NCBI GenBank assembly: GCA_902785075.1
Contig: CACZXN010000003.1
Location: forward strand, 28,577 to 92,576
Length of the DNA: 64,000 bases
From: an uncultured Bacteroidales bacterium
GTDB lineage: Bacteria > Bacteroidota > Bacteroidia > Bacteroidales > Bacteroidaceae
Direction of reading: 5' to 3'
Part shown: positions 35,480-44,335 of the stretch, one piece after another
Layout: each line of letters opens with the position of its first letter
How positions within the stretch are numbered: the stretch's first letter is position 1
Program-made: the position numbers and the translations under genes
Notes under the pieces: model-generated
The model's database searches: none
Told to the model about the DNA's origin: nothing
What the model saw: the letters and a program-made list of their open reading frames with translations, nothing else

Positions 35480-36436
35480 ATGCAGATTAACAGATACCAC
35501 AAAGAACAGGCGGACAAATGGAACGAGTTTATAGCTGCTTCGAAAAACGGCACGTTCCTTCTCAATCGCAACTACATGGATTATCATCAGGAGCGTTTCA
35601 CAGATGCATCACTGATGTTCTACGATGAAAAGCAGCGACTGATAGCAGTTTTGCCAGCCAACTACGAAGCCGACATCGCAACAGTCTATTCACACCACGG
35701 GCTTACCTATGGCGGACTGATTATGTCACGACACATCTCCACATTGGAGGTGATGGAAGCCATGCAGATGGCTTGCCGCTACTATGCAGAACAGGGGGCC
35801 GTGAAAATGTACTACCGTCCTATACCTTATATATATAATAGGTATCCATCACAAGAAGACCTCTTCTTCCTCTTCCGCAACCATGCAACTCTGGAAGCTC
35901 GCAACCTCTCACAGACAATCTACATTCCCGATGCCATCAAAATGAACGAGCTAAGACGGCGTTGCATCAAAAAGTCGATAAAAGCCGGAAACACCATCAG
36001 CATGGAAGACGATGTCACAGACTTCTGGCATATCCTCGACCATAATCTTCGCGAACGCCACAATGTCATACCCGTTCACTCCATCCCCGAGTTAGAACTG
36101 CTTATGAGCCGATTCCCCGACCTCATACATCTGTACGTCGTGAAGAATCCGCAAGGAAAAACCATTGCAGGCACAATCGTCTTCGACATGGGACATATCG
36201 TTCATACACAATACATCGCAGCCAACGCAGAAGGGAAAGCGACAGGAGCCTTCGACCACCTCGTCAACCATCTGCTTTCCACCGTCTATGCCAATCGTAC
36301 TTACTTCGATTTCGGAGTCTCGACCGAAAAAGGCGGTAAATGGCTCAACGAAGGACTTACGTTCCAAAAAGAGTCGTTCGGAGCACGCGGAGTATGTTAT
36401 GACACATGGTCATTAAACCTTTCCGATTTCTTATAG
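35480..36436 (+). CDS. FemAB/GNAT-like acyltransferase
   Basis: 318 residues from MQINRYHKEQADKWNEFIAASKNGTFLLNRNYMDYH. Two upstream in-frame starts (TTG 35435, ATG 35447) add a tail of unlikely composition and were not used. The FemAB/GNAT fold is indicated by NGTFLLNRNYMDYHQERF, GLTYGGLIMSR, RRRCIKKSIKAGNT, LYVVKNPQGKTIAGTIVFDMG and FDFGVSTEKGGKWLNEGLTFQKESFGA. Such proteins transfer acyl or aminoacyl groups to sugars or peptidoglycan. Paired with the FdtA-like isomerase 55 bases upstream, N-acylation of a 3-amino-sugar is a reasonable inference. Confidence 0.75.
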   Translation: MQINRYHKEQADKWNEFIAASKNGTFLLNRNYMDYHQERFTDASLMFYDEKQRLIAVLPANYEADIATVYSHHGLTYGGLIMSRHISTLEVMEAMQMACRYYAEQGAVKMYYRPIPYIYNRYPSQEDLFFLFRNHATLEARNLSQTIYIPDAIKMNELRRRCIKKSIKAGNTISMEDDVTDFWHILDHNLRERHNVIPVHSIPELELLMSRFPDLIHLYVVKNPQGKTIAGTIVFDMGHIVHTQYIAANAEGKATGAFDHLVNHLLSTVYANRTYFDFGVSTEKGGKWLNEGLTFQKESFGARGVCYDTWSLNLSDFL

Positions 36437-36479
36437 TCATAAGTGTGTAAATCATTAAACAATTAAAACGAAAAGCAAC

Positions 36480-37133
36480 ATGAAACAATTATTTCTTTTA
36501 GCTAGTGCACTTTTACTCTCACTTAGCATGAATGCTCAAATGGGCGGTTTCGGAGGCGGCTTCGGAGGCGGCTTTGGTGGCGGCTTCGGTGGCGGTTTCG
36601 GTGGATTCGGCGGTATGTCGAGCCAGTCACGTATCAGTCAAACCAGAACAGAAAACTTCCAGCAGGAGGCAAAAACCCTTATAAAGAAATTCAAACTTAA
36701 GAAAGACAAGAAAGACATGTTTGAAGTTCTTTATCTCAACTGGCAGAACGAACGATTCAACGCCGTTAACCCAACAGGAGGAGACCAGGAACGTGAAGAA
36801 AACTTCCTTGACTATGAGAACATGACTCAAGAAGAGGCAAACAAGGCTGTATCACAGAGCTTGACACGTCAGATCCGTCAGATTGAGGTCGACAAGAACT
36901 ACTTCCAGCAGTTCAAGTCCATCGTCACTCCACAGCAGTCAGCCCAGATATTCCTCCAGGAAAGCAACAACTTCGCAGGCATGATTTCAAGCATGGCATC
37001 GATGTTCCGTGGAATGGGCGGTGGTGACTTCGGTGGCGGCGGCGGCTTCGGCGGAGGCGGCGGCGGCTTCGGCGGAGGCGGTGGCTTCGGCGGAGGCGGA
37101 GGCTTCGGTGGAGGAGGCTTCGGTGGCTTCTAA
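36480..37133 (+). CDS. Secreted Gly/Phe-rich protein with Spy-like core (copy 1)
   Basis: 217 residues. Signal peptide MKQLFLLASALLLSLSMNAQ, then a GGGF repeat tract (21-46), a charged helical core (about 55-168) and a second, longer GGGGGF tract (about 178-217) ending in GGF. The core (FKLKKDKKDMFEVLYLNWQNER, MTQEEANKAV, FQQFKSIVTPQQSAQIFLQE) resembles Spy/CpxP-like LTxxQ proteins of the periplasm. The downstream gene encodes a paralogue. Low-complexity Gly/Phe tails at both ends suggest a flexible or self-associating protein. Function unknown; secretion is supported, the chaperone idea is inference. Confidence 0.75.
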   Translation: MKQLFLLASALLLSLSMNAQMGGFGGGFGGGFGGGFGGGFGGFGGMSSQSRISQTRTENFQQEAKTLIKKFKLKKDKKDMFEVLYLNWQNERFNAVNPTGGDQEREENFLDYENMTQEEANKAVSQSLTRQIRQIEVDKNYFQQFKSIVTPQQSAQIFLQESNNFAGMISSMASMFRGMGGGDFGGGGGFGGGGGGFGGGGGFGGGGGFGGGGFGGF

Positions 37134-37210
37134 TCCCCTTGCACTACAGAGAACTTGAACAAGAGAAATTATATCAATCAGAGTTATAATCATTCAAAGC
37201 ACATAAGATT

Positions 37211-37735
37211 ATGAAGAAGATAATATTAACGATTTGTATAGCACTCATCGCAGTTGCAGGTGCACAAGCTCAAGATAGCAAGAAGAGCAAGAAGGATAAG
37301 GATAAGGAAAAATCCGAGATGAATGCACAAGATGTGTATAAGCAGCAAGCTGAATCATGGGCCACTACTTTTGAACTCGACGACGAGACAAAAGCAAAAT
37401 TCATTGACCTGTACATGGAATGGCAGAACAACCGCGGTAACATCGTTGACAAGAACGGATACGAGCAGAAGGCTGGCGCTGACATCAACTTCAAGAAGAT
37501 CACCGTAGAGGAAGCAGAAAAACTCATCGCAGACGACTTCGAGCGTCAGAAGAAACAGGCAGAGACCGATGAGGAATACTATCGCAAGTTCCAGCAGTAT
37601 CTAACGCCAGGACGTGCAGCACAGATGGTCATTCAGCAGCGCAGTTCTGCAGCAGGCATCTCTGCAATGTTCAGAGGCATGGGTGGCGGCCGAGGCGGAT
37701 TCGGAGGTATGGGCGGTATGATGATGATGTTCTAA
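37211..37735 (+). CDS. Secreted Spy-like protein with Gly/Met-rich tail (copy 2)
   Basis: 174 residues. Signal peptide MKKIILTICIALIAVAGAQAQ, a lysine-rich linker (SKKSKKDKDKEKS), a helical core like copy 1 (FELDDETKAKFIDLYMEWQNNR, ITVEEAEKLIADDFERQKKQ, YYRKFQQYLTPGRAAQMVIQQ) and MFRGMGGG followed by a short GGFGGMGGMMMMF end. The shared order NWQN/EWQN, EEA, F-QQ/QYLTP, MFRGMGGG shows common ancestry with the protein at 36480. It begins 77 bases downstream and ends at a strong terminator, so the two are probably co-transcribed. Confidence 0.75.
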   Translation: MKKIILTICIALIAVAGAQAQDSKKSKKDKDKEKSEMNAQDVYKQQAESWATTFELDDETKAKFIDLYMEWQNNRGNIVDKNGYEQKAGADINFKKITVEEAEKLIADDFERQKKQAETDEEYYRKFQQYLTPGRAAQMVIQQRSSAAGISAMFRGMGGGRGGFGGMGGMMMMF

Positions 37736-37758
37736 CCCACCGACATATACATACAATT

Positions 37759-37790
37759 AAAAATGGCATGCAGGTTTGCATGCCATTTTT
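37759..37790. terminator. Strong bidirectional terminator
   Basis: A perfect 14-bp stem, AAAAATGGCATGCA/TGCATGCCATTTTT, with loop GGTT, between the convergent Gly-rich gene and pfkA. Confidence 0.9.
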
Positions 37791-37833
37791 CGTTCTTCAT
37801 GTGCCCCTTTGTTCTAAGGGAAGACGTGACACA

Positions 37834-38808
37834 TTAAATAGAAAGCTCGTCGAGGACGGTGATAAGGCTCTTATCCATAGGTTTCTGGCCAAGGATCGCC
37901 CGTGAGAATGGTACATAAACAATTTCGTTGTTCTTCACGCCAATCATCACATTACGCTGACCTTCTTTGATAGCCTGAATGGCTCCGACACCTAGTCGGC
38001 TAGCAAGTATGCGGTCGCGAGCGCTTGGGGAGCCTCCTCGCTGCAGATGTCCGAGGATAGAGACTCGCACGTCATAGCCCTCATATTCTTTTTGAAGACG
38101 TTTCGCATAGTGCATGGCACCACATTTGGGACTTTCGCTCACGATGACGATGCTGGAGCTTTTACTCTTACGCATTCCACGTCCGATATAGTGAGCGAGT
38201 TGATCTTCCTTCGTTTGCTCCTCGGGAATGATGGCTGCTTCTGCTCCTGCTGCGATGGCGCTGTTCTGGGCAAGGAATCCTGCATCTCTTCCCATCACCT
38301 CGACGAAGAAAACGCGTTCGTGACTTGTTGCCGTATCACGGATTTTGTCAACACATTGCATGATGGTGTTCAAGGTTGTGTCATAACCGATGGTGAAGTC
38401 GGTGCCGTCGAGATCGTTATCGATGGTGCCTGGAAGTCCGATACATGGGATGTTATATTCCTCGGCAAAAATCTTAGCGCCTGTCAGCGAGCCGTTTCCT
38501 CCGATGACACAGAGGCAGTCAATCCCATGCTTCTGCATTTGCTCGTAAGCTGCCTTGCGGCCTTCGGGAGTCATAAAGGATTTGGAGCGAGCTGTGCGCA
38601 GAATGGTTCCGCCACGGCTGATAATATTACTTACGCTCTCGCTGGTGAAATGTTCTATCTCACCGTTGATAAGTCCCTCGAAACCTCGATAAATTCCATA
38701 GACATCGAATCCATTACAGATGCCAGAACGGGTCACGGCACGTATTGCCGCATTCATGCCAGGAGCGTCACCACCCGATGTGAGTACTCCGATTGTCTTG
38801 ATTGCCAT
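37834..38808 (-). CDS. pfkA: ATP-type 6-phosphofructokinase
   Basis: 324 residues from [27 protein letters not shown]; an upstream in-frame extension overlaps the GH28 gene and is rejected. GGNGSLTGA and [13 protein letters not shown] carry the ATP-type glycines at the positions that distinguish it from PPi-dependent enzymes; GGSPSARDR and [10 protein letters not shown] are also present. The first motif has Asn where E. coli has Asp (GGDGS). It phosphorylates fructose 6-phosphate in glycolysis. It is the last gene of a tlpA-zinc ribbon-GH28-pfkA unit and starts 11 bases after the GH28 stop. Confidence 0.93.
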   Translation of the reverse strand: MAIKTIGVLTSGGDAPGMNAAIRAVTRSGICNGFDVYGIYRGFEGLINGEIEHFTSESVSNIISRGGTILRTARSKSFMTPEGRKAAYEQMQKHGIDCLCVIGGNGSLTGAKIFAEEYNIPCIGLPGTIDNDLDGTDFTIGYDTTLNTIMQCVDKIRDTATSHERVFFVEVMGRDAGFLAQNSAIAAGAEAAIIPEEQTKEDQLAHYIGRGMRKSKSSSIVIVSESPKCGAMHYAKRLQKEYEGYDVRVSILGHLQRGGSPSARDRILASRLGVGAIQAIKEGQRNVMIGVKNNEIVYVPFSRAILGQKPMDKSLITVLDELSI

Positions 38809-38819
38809 GATATGATGTT

Positions 38820-40232
38820 TTAGAGTTTGATTTCTTTTCCGTTTATCTTCACATGCTCGAAGCGGACATCTTTCATCTGTCCGCGCAAGAGGTTTCCACC
38901 TTCCTTCACTCCATTCCAAGTGCAGTTGATGACATTTATATTATAGACATTGGTGGAATCGGTCAATCCGTCGATGAATGCTCCGTAGCGGCTCGAATTA
39001 CAATTGACTTGCTCGATGTTTACGTTGCGGACGACTGGATAAAAGCCGCGTTGCGACTTCTCGTTGGGTTCGTACACCAGATTAATCTTCAATACGGCCT
39101 CCTTGCACTGTCCTACCTTCACATTTCGGACAAATATGTTCTCGGTGACGCCTCCGCGACATGTATTCGTCTTCAAGCGAATGACGCGGTCGAGATTTGG
39201 GCTGTCCATTTCGCAATTCTCGACGAAAATGTTGCGAGCGCCTCCGCTTACCTCGCTACCTATCACCACTCCGCCGTGTCCGTTTGCCATTTTGCAGTTA
39301 CGAACGATGATATTCTGGCTCGGCATGTTTCGACGACGCCCATCGGCATTCCGCCCGCTCTTGATGGCGATGCAATCGTCGCCGGTATTGAAGAAGCAGT
39401 CTTCGATGAGCACGCCATCGCATGATTCCGGGTCGCAACCGTCGCCGTTGGGGCCTGAATTTTCGATAGTGAGACCACGCAGCGTCACGTTACGGCTTTT
39501 CAGCGGATGAATCACCCAAAACGGGGAGTTGAGGACGGTAATTCCTTCGAGAAGCACTCCGTCGCACTCGTAGAGCTGAATCATCTGGGGGCGCATGCCC
39601 TTGCCGGGACCGAAGATGCGTTGGTCGATGGGAATGGCGTCGTCGCTCATCTTCAGCAGCGCATTGCGGCTGCCATAACTCTGCGCTTCAGGAGTATCTT
39701 GTGTCCATCCATATCGAGCGGCGCCACACATGGGCCACCACGCTGTATTCGATGCGCATCCGTCGAGCACGCCAATTCCTGTCACTGCTACGTTCTTGGC
39801 TTGGTATGCGTAGATGAGGGGGGAATAATTATACATGTCAAGTCCCTCCCACGAGGAAAGCACGAGCGGATATAGCTTTGTGTCGGACGAGAAACAGAGG
39901 CGCGCTCCCTTCTCTACGACGAGATTTACGCCGCTCTGCAAGCGCAAGGCTCCTGTTTGCCACCGTCCGGCGGGAACGAGCACCCGTCCCCCACCCTGTT
40001 TCGAACAGGCTTCGATGGCCTTGTTGATTGCCGCTTGATTTGCTACCGCATCGTTAGCCGTGGAGGCTCCGAAGGCGGTAATGGCAAAAGTACGGTCGGC
40101 AAAGACCGGCTGGCGTATCGACTGCTCGATTTGCCGATAGACGGTGGTCCATGCATTGCTTGTCTGGGCCTTGGTGGTCGCAAAAGCTGTCAGGCACATC
40201 AGCACAATCAGGATTTTAGTCCTCGAAGTCAT
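38820..40232 (-). CDS. GH28 family polygalacturonase
   Basis: 470 residues from [23 protein letters not shown], a good signal peptide; the longer frame to 40349 is rejected because it covers the zinc-ribbon gene. The right-handed beta-helix has all four GH28 motifs: PNGDG (Asp264), [11 protein letters not shown] (Asp285, Asp286), NGHGG (His319) and RLK (Arg352, Lys354). It should hydrolyse alpha-1,4-galacturonosyl bonds of pectin by inversion, in the periplasm or at the surface. Its start codon lies inside the 3' end of the zinc-ribbon gene (17-base overlap), so translation is coupled. No other pectin genes are nearby. Confidence 0.92.
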   Translation of the reverse strand: MTSRTKILIVLMCLTAFATTKAQTSNAWTTVYRQIEQSIRQPVFADRTFAITAFGASTANDAVANQAAINKAIEACSKQGGGRVLVPAGRWQTGALRLQSGVNLVVEKGARLCFSSDTKLYPLVLSSWEGLDMYNYSPLIYAYQAKNVAVTGIGVLDGCASNTAWWPMCGAARYGWTQDTPEAQSYGSRNALLKMSDDAIPIDQRIFGPGKGMRPQMIQLYECDGVLLEGITVLNSPFWVIHPLKSRNVTLRGLTIENSGPNGDGCDPESCDGVLIEDCFFNTGDDCIAIKSGRNADGRRRNMPSQNIIVRNCKMANGHGGVVIGSEVSGGARNIFVENCEMDSPNLDRVIRLKTNTCRGGVTENIFVRNVKVGQCKEAVLKINLVYEPNEKSQRGFYPVVRNVNIEQVNCNSSRYGAFIDGLTDSTNVYNINVINCTWNGVKEGGNLLRGQMKDVRFEHVKINGKEIKL

Positions 40233-40341
40233 AGTGATCGAGTTTCTTACCACATGTCGGGCAGAAAATCTGCCGTTTCTCAATGATTCCACCGCATTCG
40301 CCGCAGTGGTATTCACGTTTCTCTTTATTATTGTCAGACAT
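40216..40341 (-). CDS. 41-residue zinc-ribbon protein
   Basis: MSDNNKEKREYHCGECGGII, then [21 protein letters not shown]. Two CxxC knuckles (Cys13/Cys16 and Cys27/Cys30) form a zinc ribbon. It starts 4 bases after the TlpA-like stop, and its 3' end overlaps the GH28 start in another frame, so it sits tightly inside an operon and is very likely translated. Function unknown; cytoplasmic by lack of a signal. Confidence 0.8.
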   Translation of the reverse strand: MSDNNKEKREYHCGECGGIIEKRQIFCPTCGKKLDHYDFED

Positions 40342-40345
40342 ATCG

Positions 40346-41449
40346 TCAATTATTAAATAGTTCGTCCAAATAAGTATAGAAAGCAGGATCCTCGCCCTCG
40401 ATGGTCTTCACAATCTTGCCGTCAGGGTCGATAATTACCTTTGTGGGATAGCCCTCGATGGCATATTCGGCAGTCAGGCTGCTGTTGTCGGGATTATAGA
40501 CATGTTTCCATGGCAGCTCGTACTTTGCGATGGCCGCTTTCCATTTATCCTGCGTGTCGCGGCAATCGACGCCGAGAATCTCGAGCTTGCTCTTGTACTT
40601 CTCGTAATATTTCTTCATATCGGGGAAACCCTTGATGCACCAGCCACACCACGAGCCCCAAAAGTCGAGGATGAGGTACTTGCCGCGGAGCGATGCCAGC
40701 GAAAGGTCGGCTCCTTCGGGTGTTTTCAGTGTAAAGTCGGGAGCCATCTTACCAGGTGCCACCCGCGCGGCAGCCTCGGCCTGCGCTTTCTGTCGGTCGG
40801 CCAATACCTGCATTCCAGCGACAATTTCCGAGAATTTTCCTGTCTTCACTGACGGAGAAAGCAGATTGATTGCCTGCTGCACGTCGTCGATGTACATCAG
40901 CAACGTTGCACTGACATCGTTGGAGGGGTTATTCTTGATGAAGTCCATCTGCAAGTCGGTAATTTTCTTCTGGGTAGCGCGGAATGACGGCATAATGATG
41001 TTGTGGAGCGAATCGGCATTGGCGCCGGCTTTCACTTTGTTGCTGTAATCGTCGTTAATGGAGCGCAACTCGGCATAAAGCGGGTCGGTGGTCTTCTCGA
41101 ACTTAGCGAGGTCGGTATAAAACTTCGAGCCAGACCACTCGGCATGATTCATCGTGCCTGTCAGCACGCCTTGCTCGCCCGGAACGATGAAGACGCGCAA
41201 AGATCCTTGCTGTTGACCGGCAACCTGCGCCATCTGAGCCTTGTCGCCTTTCGCATCGAGATAGAATGTGCCGTCCTTCACCGTCAAGGTATCTCTGTGA
41301 GCCACCGTGCGTTTGGCCAGGTCGATGTATCGAACAATGATGTCGCCATCTTTCAAATCACTTAGTTTGGCAGTCACCGTATGCTGCGCAAAACCCATGG
41401 CTGCACAGCTCATCATGATTGCCTGGAATAGCATACGTCTTTTCATCAT
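40346..41449 (-). CDS. TlpA-like thiol-disulfide oxidoreductase with DUF4369-type N-terminus
   Basis: 367 residues with signal peptide (MLFQAIMMSCAAMGFAQ). The N-terminal region (TAKLSDLKDGDIIVRYIDLAKRTVAHRDTLTVKDGTF) is DUF4369-like, followed by a helical linker and a TlpA/AhpC-TSA thioredoxin domain from about 230. The active site is WCGWC with Cys268 and Cys271, then the cis-Pro loop GYPTKVII. It should act in the periplasm as a disulfide reductase. First gene of the operon that continues with the zinc ribbon, GH28 and pfkA. Confidence 0.9.
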   Translation of the reverse strand: MMKRRMLFQAIMMSCAAMGFAQHTVTAKLSDLKDGDIIVRYIDLAKRTVAHRDTLTVKDGTFYLDAKGDKAQMAQVAGQQQGSLRVFIVPGEQGVLTGTMNHAEWSGSKFYTDLAKFEKTTDPLYAELRSINDDYSNKVKAGANADSLHNIIMPSFRATQKKITDLQMDFIKNNPSNDVSATLLMYIDDVQQAINLLSPSVKTGKFSEIVAGMQVLADRQKAQAEAAARVAPGKMAPDFTLKTPEGADLSLASLRGKYLILDFWGSWCGWCIKGFPDMKKYYEKYKSKLEILGVDCRDTQDKWKAAIAKYELPWKHVYNPDNSSLTAEYAIEGYPTKVIIDPDGKIVKTIEGEDPAFYTYLDELFNN

Positions 41450-41472
41450 TAAATTATTTTAAAAATACGATG

Positions 41473-41480
41473 CAAAGATA
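41473..41480 (-). promoter_or_regulatory. -7 box of the tlpA-GH28-pfkA operon
   Basis: TATCTTTG on the minus strand, 23 bases before the ATG at 41449. The -33 region is purine-rich without TTTG. Confidence 0.5.
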
Positions 41481-41600
41481 AGAAAAAAAGGAAGATTGGA
41501 AGATTGAAGAATAGAAAAAAGTGAAAAAAGCGGTAAAAATTCGTTGAAAAAGAGCGTCTTTGCATAGGTCTCAGCCCTAAAGGAAAATAAAATAAACAAG

Positions 41601-41629
41601 GAGGGCCAATTCACAAGAAATCGGCTCTC
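41601..41629 (-). terminator. Hairpin, probable terminator
   Basis: GAGGGCCAATT (41601-41611) pairs with AATCGGCTCTC (41619-41629) with one mismatch. T-rich sequence follows on the minus strand (CTTGTTTATTTTATTTT). Confidence 0.55.
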
Positions 41630-41682
41630 TTTGCTTTAGAAATAAAAGGAGTGGTACCGCTATGGGTGGATGAGTGTGTCAA

Positions 41683-41703
41683 TCACCATCGTCGAAGGGT
41701 TCA
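41683..41703 (-). repeat. Dispersed 21-base repeat, copy A
   Basis: Read on the minus strand it starts TGAACCCTTCG and ends ACGATGGTGA; identical over 21 bases to 50402-50422 on the plus strand. Each copy precedes an AGAGCC-type hairpin on the same strand (54 bases away here, 8 bases away at copy B). Confidence 0.8.
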
Positions 41704-41881
41704 ATTTAACGTCAGTTGTTAACGTATGTTATCATATCGACCCGATATGGCGCCGCTGGCGGTCGATTGGGCTTAAATCGAACCGATATAGCGTCGGTCG
41801 ATGTCATTTGGCTGCAAATATACTAAATAATTTGGAAATTGAGCACTTTTTGTGATAAAAAATGCAAAAAATGTTGTATAA

Positions 41882-43660
41882 TTATATTTCGCTCAGCTCT
41901 AACCACTGCATTGACTTGTCGTCTAGCTCTTGGTTGAGCATCGGGAGACGTTTCGACATCTGCACGATTTCATCGACGTCGGCAGTGCCGCCGCTAAGCT
42001 TCGCCTCAATCATTTTCTTCTCTGCTTCGAGACGTTCGATGTCCGCCTCGAGCTGCTGCATCAGCTGTCGCTCCTTGAACGAGAGCCGCCGAGGGCGGTC
42101 GTTGGGCTTATTGTTCTTAGGCGTCTCCTTCGGCTTGTCAGCCTGGACGGGTTTGGGCATAGTGTTTTTCCACTCGCGGTATTGGGTGTAGTTACCTGGG
42201 AAGTCACGGATAGCGCCTTGTCCGCTGAACACAAGTATGTGGTCGACGACCTTGTCCATGAAGTAGCGGTCGTGACTTACGATGATGAGGCAGCCGCGGA
42301 AGCTAGCCAGGTATTCCTCGAGGATTTGAAGGGTGACAATGTCGAGGTCGTTGGTCGGCTCGTCGAGGATAAGGAAGTTGGGGTTGCGCATCAGCACCGT
42401 ACAGAGGTAGAGTCGTCGCCGCTCGCCTCCGCTGAGTTTGGCAATATAGGTATGTTGCTCCTCGGGCGTGAAAAGGAAATGCTGTAGGAACTGACTTGCG
42501 CTGAGTCGCTGTCCGTTGCCGAGGTCAACGTATTCTGCAATGTCGCGCACGGCGTCGATGACCTTCTGATCGTCGCGAAACGAGAGTCCCTCTTGCGAAT
42601 AGTAGCCGAAACGGACGGTTTGTCCGATGTCGTACGAGCCAGCGTCGATGGGTTCGACGCCGAGCAGTGTCCGGATGAAAGTCGTCTTGCCGGTTCCGTT
42701 GTTACCTACGATGCCGAGCTTCTCGTAGCGCGAAAAAGTGTAGTTGAAATGGTCGAGAATCTTGTTGTCGCCAAATGATTTGCATACATCCTTTGCGATG
42801 AAAATCTTGCTGCCGATATATGTGCCCGATGTCTCGAGGCGTACGTTCCGCTCGTTGATTCTTTGCTTTGCAATCTTCTCCAATTCGTAGAAAGCCTCCT
42901 CTCTGTAGCGCGCTTTGTGTCCGCGGGCTTGCGGCATGCGTCGCATCCACTCGAGTTCGGTGCGGTAGAGGTTGTTTGCCCTTTCGATTTCGGTCGAGAG
43001 GTTGTCGATGCGCTCCTGGCGCTTCTCCAAGTAGTATGAGTAGTTGCCGCGGTAGGTGTAGATGCGCGAGTCGTCCATCTCGATGATGACGCTGCAGATT
43101 CGGTCGAGAAAATAGCGGTCGTGTGTCACCATCAGGATGCTCATGGTGGTGCGACTGAGGTAGTTTTCGAGCCACTCAATCATTTCGAGGTCGAGATGGT
43201 TGGTAGGTTCGTCGAGAATGAGCATGTCCGGCTCGTCCACGAGTATCTTTGCCAGTGCAACACGCTTCAGCTGCCCTCCACTCAGCGAACTGATGAGCCG
43301 GCTGTGGTCGAAAATCTTGAACCGTGTGAGCATCTGCTCGGCACGGAGCGTCGGGTCGGTGTGTTCCGACACATGAAGGTTGTCCAGCACCGCCTCCATG
43401 ATGGTTTGCTTCGGATTGAACGTCGGCTTCTGCTCCAGGTAGCCGATTTTGAGGTCGTTACGGAACACAATGCTTCCAGCCTCGTAGCCCTCGCGACCGG
43501 CAAGGATGGACAGGAGCGTGGACTTGCCCGTTCCGTTCTTAGCAATCAAGCCCACATGCTCGCGCTCGTTAATCGTGAACGTGACATCCCAAAACAACAC
43601 TCGGTCGCCTATACGCTTACCGAGTGATTGTACATCCATGTAGGGTTGAACGGCTGCCAT
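41882..43660 (-). CDS. ABC-F protein, Uup-like
   Basis: 592 residues. Domain 1: Walker A AKNGTGKST (40-48), LSGGQLKRVALAKIL, LILDEPTNHLD. Domain 2: GNNGTGKTT, LSGGERRRLYLCTVL, LILDEPTNDLD. A charged linker with PKPVQADKPKETPKNNKPND leads to a C-terminal coiled coil (about 525-592), the feature that separates Uup from EttA. Uup-type proteins act on ribosomes or branched DNA intermediates; no transmembrane part. It follows the small barrel gene by 12 bases. A start at codon 8 (MDVQSLGKR) is also possible. Confidence 0.88.
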   Translation of the reverse strand: MAAVQPYMDVQSLGKRIGDRVLFWDVTFTINEREHVGLIAKNGTGKSTLLSILAGREGYEAGSIVFRNDLKIGYLEQKPTFNPKQTIMEAVLDNLHVSEHTDPTLRAEQMLTRFKIFDHSRLISSLSGGQLKRVALAKILVDEPDMLILDEPTNHLDLEMIEWLENYLSRTTMSILMVTHDRYFLDRICSVIIEMDDSRIYTYRGNYSYYLEKRQERIDNLSTEIERANNLYRTELEWMRRMPQARGHKARYREEAFYELEKIAKQRINERNVRLETSGTYIGSKIFIAKDVCKSFGDNKILDHFNYTFSRYEKLGIVGNNGTGKTTFIRTLLGVEPIDAGSYDIGQTVRFGYYSQEGLSFRDDQKVIDAVRDIAEYVDLGNGQRLSASQFLQHFLFTPEEQHTYIAKLSGGERRRLYLCTVLMRNPNFLILDEPTNDLDIVTLQILEEYLASFRGCLIIVSHDRYFMDKVVDHILVFSGQGAIRDFPGNYTQYREWKNTMPKPVQADKPKETPKNNKPNDRPRRLSFKERQLMQQLEADIERLEAEKKMIEAKLSGGTADVDEIVQMSKRLPMLNQELDDKSMQWLELSEI

Positions 43661-43672
43661 AGAATAATGATG

Positions 43673-44200
43673 CTAGAAACGAAGTCCGAAATTGAAACTC
43701 ATCATGTGAACACTCGCCTTGATGTCCTCCGTGACCGTACTATACCGATAATTGAATCCCATCACCGCCTTGCCCATGTAAAACCTACAATCAACACCCG
43801 GCCCGATCGTATAGTAGGTGTGATGGTAGTAATCTGCAATCATCGGAATCTCGAATTCGCACCATCCAAAGCCGATATTAGGCGAAACGACCATCCCGTT
43901 GCGGTCGTTCGCAAACGTAATGGCGTAGCCGAGCGCCCCGCCGTAGAACGTGAAATGACTATCTGTCAGGGAATGGTTGTATTCGGCGTAAATATTACGA
44001 TAGGTGACGCCAACGTCGAATCCCAGGTCATGGTTTGTGCCCTTGGCGTATCGCATGGGAATGTGCGAGAGCGTCATGTGAGGACCAAGCGTCACAGTGA
44101 GCGGACAGTCCTTCGGTGAGCGATAAATCCACTTCTGCGCGAGCGCAGTTGACGTGAACATCGTCACGATGAGAAGTAGAAATAGATTTCTTCTGTTCAT
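43673..44200 (-). CDS. Small outer-membrane beta-barrel protein
   Basis: 175 residues with signal peptide (FLLLIVTMFTSTALAQ). The rest alternates hydrophobic and polar residues (HDLGFDVGVTYRNIYAEYNHS, FTFYGGALGYAITFAND, VSPNIGFGWCEFEIP, AVMGFNYRYST) and ends MSFNFGLRF with the aromatic terminus of outer-membrane barrels; about eight strands are likely. No specific family recognised. It is 12 bases before the uup-like gene. Confidence 0.7.
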   Translation of the reverse strand: MNRRNLFLLLIVTMFTSTALAQKWIYRSPKDCPLTVTLGPHMTLSHIPMRYAKGTNHDLGFDVGVTYRNIYAEYNHSLTDSHFTFYGGALGYAITFANDRNGMVVSPNIGFGWCEFEIPMIADYYHHTYYTIGPGVDCRFYMGKAVMGFNYRYSTVTEDIKASVHMMSFNFGLRF

Positions 44201-44286
44201 AATTTAAAGAATTTAATACACCTTATTATATATATAACGCACAAACCTGAAATAATCAAGTGAAAAACGTCAGTTTTCGTCAAATC

Positions 44287-44325
44287 AAAAAAAATCCATC
44301 AGCCCATTGGCATAGACTGATGGAT
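44287..44325 (-). terminator. Rho-independent terminator of the DUF5689/choice-of-anchor operon
   Basis: ATCCATCAG pairs with CTGATGGAT around a 14-base loop and is followed on the minus strand by TTTTTTTT. Confidence 0.85.
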
Positions 44326-44335
44326 ATGATGCCTA

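Larger units (their letters stand above)
41590..41822 (-). ncRNA. Candidate small RNA or long 3' UTR with shared 21-base element
   Basis: 432 bases separate the uup-like stop from the tlpA-like start. Within them are a minus-strand -7 box TATATTTG (41815-41822), two related segments CGATATGGCG...GGTCGAT (41743-41766) and CGATATAGCG..GGTCGAT (41784-41801), a 21-base sequence also found at 50402-50422 in a different intergenic region (here 41683-41703, minus), and a hairpin followed by T-rich sequence. No credible protein frame spans it. This is compatible with a transcript of about 200 bases, but no -33 box is evident, and it could be the untranslated tail of the uup-like mRNA. Confidence 0.35.

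Noticed and set aside
38809..38919. N-terminal extension of pfkA
   Set aside because: It lies over the GH28 3' end in another frame; the conserved N-terminus begins at [13 protein letters not shown].
44265..44280. TTTTCGTCAAAT resembling the LytTR repeat
   Set aside because: A single imperfect copy without a partner at 20-21 bp.
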